DNA of 37,176 bases from Planctomycetota bacterium (GTDB lineage: Bacteria; Planctomycetota; GCA-002687715): NCBI GenBank assembly GCA_002683135.1, contig NYSS01000045.1, positions 21,863-59,038 on the forward strand. The letters run 5' to 3'. Below the pieces are notes generated by a model, which saw nothing but the letters and a program-made list of their open reading frames with translations, was not told the DNA's origin and searched no databases. The position numbers and the translations under genes were made by a program. Below are positions 34,440-37,176 of this stretch, piece after piece. The first letter of the stretch is position 1, and each line of letters begins with the position of its first letter.

Positions 34440-37176
34440 CTCCGCGTCACCGCGGCGTCCGAATTCATGATAGTCGAGCAGACCAGCCCCATGGCCGCCA
34501 GCTCGGTCTTGTCCGCGTCTTTGGGCAGCGCCGCGTCGCCGGTCTTGAGCAGGGCCTCGGCCGCCTTGGGGTCCTTCCCGTAGCGCTCGCGCTCCGCGGC
34601 GAGGAGGGCGTCGAGGGCGGCGCGTTCAGGCGCGCGCGGGTGCCGCGACGTCAGGGCGCGGAACGCGAACCCGACGGGGTCCTTCTCCTTGAGCGCCTGC
34701 GCTGCCAGCACTCGGGCCGCCTCCACGAATTGTGGGTCATTGAACAGCAGCAGGGACTGGAGCGGGGTGTTGGTCTCGTGGCGCTGAACGACGCAGATGT
34801 CTCGCTTCGCGGAGTCGAGGATCATCATGGACGGCGGCGGGGAGGTGCGCTTCCAGATCGTGTAGAGGCTGCGGCGATACAGACCCGCTCCCTTGTCTCG
34901 AGCGTAGGTCTTGCCGCTCTTCTCCTTCCACAGGCCGGGTGGCTGGTACGGCTTCACCGGGGGCCCGCCGATCTTTGTCGCCAGGAGTCCGCTTACGGCC
35001 AGAGCCTGGTCGCGCAGCATCTCGGCGGTCAGGCGCCGGGCCGGCGCACGCCATAGGTTCTCGTTCGCGGTGTCCTTTGTGATGCCGTCCGGTCGGCCAC
35101 GGGAGGTCTGGCGGTAAGTGGAGGAGGTGACGATGCGGCGGAGCATGGCCTTCACGTCCCAGCCGGAGTGGACGAGGTCGGTGGCGAGGCGATCGAGGAG
35201 CTTGGGGTGCGTCGGAGGCGTCCCCTGGGTGCCCATGTTCTCGGCGCTACCGACCAGGCCATGACCGAACGCGAGCTGCCACAGCCGGTTCACCGCCACG
35301 CGCGCGATCAGGGGGTTCTTGGGATCGGTGAGCCAGCGCGCGAGGCCGAGACGGTCCCGTGGCAGATCTTCGGCCATCGCCATGATGGCGGACGGCGTGG
35401 CGGGGGATGCCCGCTCTCCAGGCGCGTCATAGCGGCCGCGATCCAGGATGTGTGTCGGACGCGGATCCGCCATCTCCTCCATGGCCATGATCGTGCGGAT
35501 CGAATCGATGTGGCGCGCGCGTTGTTTGCGCAGCGCCGTCAGCTTCGCCGCCGCCTCGCGCCACTCCGGATTCGCGGCCGACAACACGCCTTCAGGGCTG
35601 AGGGCGTGCGCGCCGCCGTCGTGCAGGTGCGCCACCTCCGCGTCACACAGCGCGCGTGAGAACACCTGAAACTCGTCTACGGCGCCCCCCTTGAAGCCCT
35701 TGTCACGGAACCGCTGTCCGATGGTGAGCTGGGGGCCACCGCCCATGATGCTGCGGGTCAACTTGTCCTTGATGACGACCACGTCGGCGGGTTCGCCGTC
35801 CATCCACACGTGCAGGCCGGCGGCGCGCGCGGAGCCATCGTGGCTCACGGCGAGGTGCACCCAGCGCCCGACCGGCAACTCTTGCCTGGTGCGTATGGAG
35901 ACCGCGTCACCGGGCCAGAAGTGGATCAGCGACCACTGCAGGGCGCCGTCCATGATCAGCAGCTCGTAGCCCTGACTTCCTGCGTCTGTCCACGCGCGGG
36001 TCCGGTGGAGGATGACCGAGCGTCCCTTGCGGTCAGGCGTGCGCACCCACAACGAGAAGGTGAACGGGTCGTGACGCGTGAACGCGCCCAGCCCGGGGAA
36101 CCAGGCGTTGTTCTCGCCGGAGAGCAGCAGCCCGTTGCCCTTCGCGCCTTCGATGATCTTTGGCCCCTCGGAGGTCTTGCCCGGCTTCTTGGGGTCGGCG
36201 GCGTTGGCCACGGCGCCCCCCGTCTCGAACTTCTCGAAGGAGAACCAGCCGGCGCGGTCGGGGACATCCGAGGTCTCGGCCTTGGCGGACCCTCCGCGGA
36301 GCTTCTCCCGAAGCGCGTCGCGCGCCGTGGTCGCATCCGCGATCTTCTTGTCCAGGTCGGCCAGGGTCTTCTCCTGACCCTGGTTCGGCAGGCGCAGGGC
36401 GGGTGTCGGCGTCGCGTTCGTGAAGTGGGAGTACAGGCCGCTCTCGTCGATGTTGGCGAAGAACGCGGCCAGGCCGTAGTACTCGGCCTGGGAGATCGGG
36501 TCGAACTTGTGGTCGTGGCAGCGCGCGCATTCCAACGTCAGGCCGAGGAACGCCGTGCCCATGGTGTGCACGCGGTCGCCGATGTATTCCTGCCGGTACT
36601 CCTCCTCGACGCTGCCGCCCTCGTTGGTCTGGCGGTGCAGGCGGTTGAACGCCGTGGCGAGGCGCTGATCGCGGGTGGCGTCCGGCAACATGTCTCCGGC
36701 GATCTGCCAGGTGACGAACTTGTCGTAGGGGAGGTTCTCGTTGAATGCCCTGATGACCCAGTCACGCCACGGCCACACCTCGCGGTAGACGTCCGACTGG
36801 TAGCCGAACGTGTCCGCGTAGCGCGCGGCGTCGAGCCAGTTCGTCGCCATGCGCTCACCGTAATGGGGTGATTGCAGCAGGCGATCGACGAGGTGTTCGT
36901 AGGCATCGGGCCGTTGATCCGCTACGAACGCGTCGATCTCGTTCGCGGTCGGCGGCAAGCCGGTCAGGTCGAAGGTCACGCGGCGGATCAGCGTCTCCGC
37001 GTCCGCGTCCGGGGAAGGACGGAGGCCCGACTCCTCGAGGCGCCGCAGCACGAACGCGTCCATGGGATCGCGGGCCCACGTCCCGTCTGCGATGGATGGT
37101 GTGGGGTGCGCCTTCGGGGTGACGAAGGCCCAATGGCGTTCGTAGGGGGCGCCCGCGGCGATCCATCGCTCGAGGA
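34436..37176 (-). CDS. DUF1549-LamG-DUF1553 cytochrome-type planctomycete protein, 5' truncated
   Basis: The frame is open to the window edge: upstream of ATG 37063 the text LERWIAAGAPYERHWAFVTPK is the usual linker after the family's N-terminal cytochrome domain, so the gene starts outside. Counting from that Met, DUF1549 spans about 1-210 and contains one C-A-R-C-H motif (179-183, in LECARCHDHKFDP), a possible c-type heme site. A LamG-like jelly roll sits at about 265-480 (DPFTFSLWVRTPDRKGRS, AVDEFQVFSRALCDAEV). DUF1553 follows at about 560-870 (RLWQLAFGHGLVGSAENMG, RRSLYTIWKRTSPPPSMMILD). The family is probably a periplasmic electron-transfer or carbohydrate-processing protein; mechanism unknown. 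The stop overlaps the DUF1501 start by four bases. Confidence 0.95.
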   Translation of the reverse strand, partial: LERWIAAGAPYERHWAFVTPKAHPTPSIADGTWARDPMDAFVLRRLEESGLRPSPDADAETLIRRVTFDLTGLPPTANEIDAFVADQRPDAYEHLVDRLLQSPHYGERMATNWLDAARYADTFGYQSDVYREVWPWRDWVIRAFNENLPYDKFVTWQIAGDMLPDATRDQRLATAFNRLHRQTNEGGSVEEEYRQEYIGDRVHTMGTAFLGLTLECARCHDHKFDPISQAEYYGLAAFFANIDESGLYSHFTNATPTPALRLPNQGQEKTLADLDKKIADATTARDALREKLRGGSAKAETSDVPDRAGWFSFEKFETGGAVANAADPKKPGKTSEGPKIIEGAKGNGLLLSGENNAWFPGLGAFTRHDPFTFSLWVRTPDRKGRSVILHRTRAWTDAGSQGYELLIMDGALQWSLIHFWPGDAVSIRTRQELPVGRWVHLAVSHDGSARAAGLHVWMDGEPADVVVIKDKLTRSIMGGGPQLTIGQRFRDKGFKGGAVDEFQVFSRALCDAEVAHLHDGGAHALSPEGVLSAANPEWREAAAKLTALRKQRARHIDSIRTIMAMEEMADPRPTHILDRGRYDAPGERASPATPSAIMAMAEDLPRDRLGLARWLTDPKNPLIARVAVNRLWQLAFGHGLVGSAENMGTQGTPPTHPKLLDRLATDLVHSGWDVKAMLRRIVTSSTYRQTSRGRPDGITKDTANENLWRAPARRLTAEMLRDQALAVSGLLATKIGGPPVKPYQPPGLWKEKSGKTYARDKGAGLYRRSLYTIWKRTSPPPSMMILDSAKRDICVVQRHETNTPLQSLLLFNDPQFVEAARVLAAQALKEKDPVGFAFRALTSRHPRAPERAALDALLAAERERYGKDPKAAEALLKTGDAALPKDADKTELAAMGLVCSTIMNSDAAVTRR

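Noticed and set aside
33066-34583. A 505-codon open frame on the plus strand opposite the DUF1501 gene
   Set aside because: Composition is typical of an antisense shadow (Val/Ala/Glu/Arg-rich), with no domain; DUF1501 on the minus strand is unambiguous.

Overview
The window is GC-rich (roughly two thirds G+C by eye) and almost fully coding, with 26 protein genes I can support and no rRNA, tRNA, CRISPR array or insertion sequence that I can see. The gene content points to Planctomycetota: a DUF1549/DUF1553 plus DUF1501 pair, a DUF1080 protein, two Cys-type sulfatases, a Tat-exported Gfo/Idh/MocA oxidoreductase, a Ser/Thr kinase fused to a sulfatase-modifying-factor (FGE-like) domain, and many secreted or lipoprotein hydrolases. 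This assignment is inferred from gene families, not from a marker gene.

Layout. 1-2287 (+): 3' part of a serine hydrolase, ATGA-coupled to a lipoprotein sulfatase. 2382-2606 (+): small protein. 2708-5139 (-): propeller/membrane protein coupled to an HTTM-type membrane protein. 5227-7407 (-): secreted VIT-VWA protein. 7685-13222 (+): secreted LamG protein followed closely by the Ser/Thr kinase-FGE protein. 13311-17927 (+): tiny membrane protein, GT4-type glycosyltransferase, a GT2 glycosyltransferase fused in frame to a lipoprotein-like FGE domain, and a Tat-exported Gfo/Idh oxidoreductase. 17937-18977 (-): sialidase-fold protein. 19154-22786 (+): staphylococcal-nuclease-like protein, glycosylasparaginase, second sulfatase, lipoprotein MsrA. 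22787-23542 (-): membrane protein. 23695-24204 (+): a free-standing N-terminal part of a family X DNA polymerase. 24193-26663 (-): a heme NO sensor (H-NOX) coupled to a hybrid histidine kinase with an HNOBA-like domain. 26835-29054 (-): secreted thioredoxin-like/TPR/toroid protein. 29161-30132 (+): a secreted thioredoxin-like protein with an in-frame TGA, followed by a bidirectional terminator. 30201-31784 (-): M28 peptidase. 31912-32100 (+): tiny membrane protein. 32189-32977 (+): DUF1080 protein. 33042-37176 (-): DUF1501 and DUF1549/LamG/DUF1553 proteins, the latter cut by the window edge.

The most important observation is at 29161-30132. Two open frames that look separate are one frame interrupted by a single TGA at 29368-29370. 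That TGA sits exactly where a thioredoxin-like CxxC motif would start (U-P-P-C), and 17 nt downstream begins a perfect 7-bp stem with a GGU loop, which fits a bacterial SECIS element. I read this as a selenoprotein that ordinary gene calling would split in two. Selenocysteine machinery (selA, selB, selC, selD) is not in this window.

Other points: the H-NOX protein keeps its proximal His and YxSxR motif and is paired with a kinase that carries the HNOBA domain normally found in soluble guanylate cyclase. The GT2-FGE reading frame contains an internal lipoprotein signal with its own ribosome-binding-site-like sequence. Both FGE-like domains lack the catalytic cysteines although both sulfatases need formylglycine. 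Several genes without a Shine-Dalgarno sequence have a TANNNT-like hexamer 6-9 nt before the start codon, suggesting leaderless transcripts. No gap without a gene exceeds 300 bases. The longest (7408-7684, 18978-19153, 26664-26834) are intergenic; only the first has a recognisable promoter with both boxes, and in 26664-26834 I see only a Shine-Dalgarno for the H-NOX gene.
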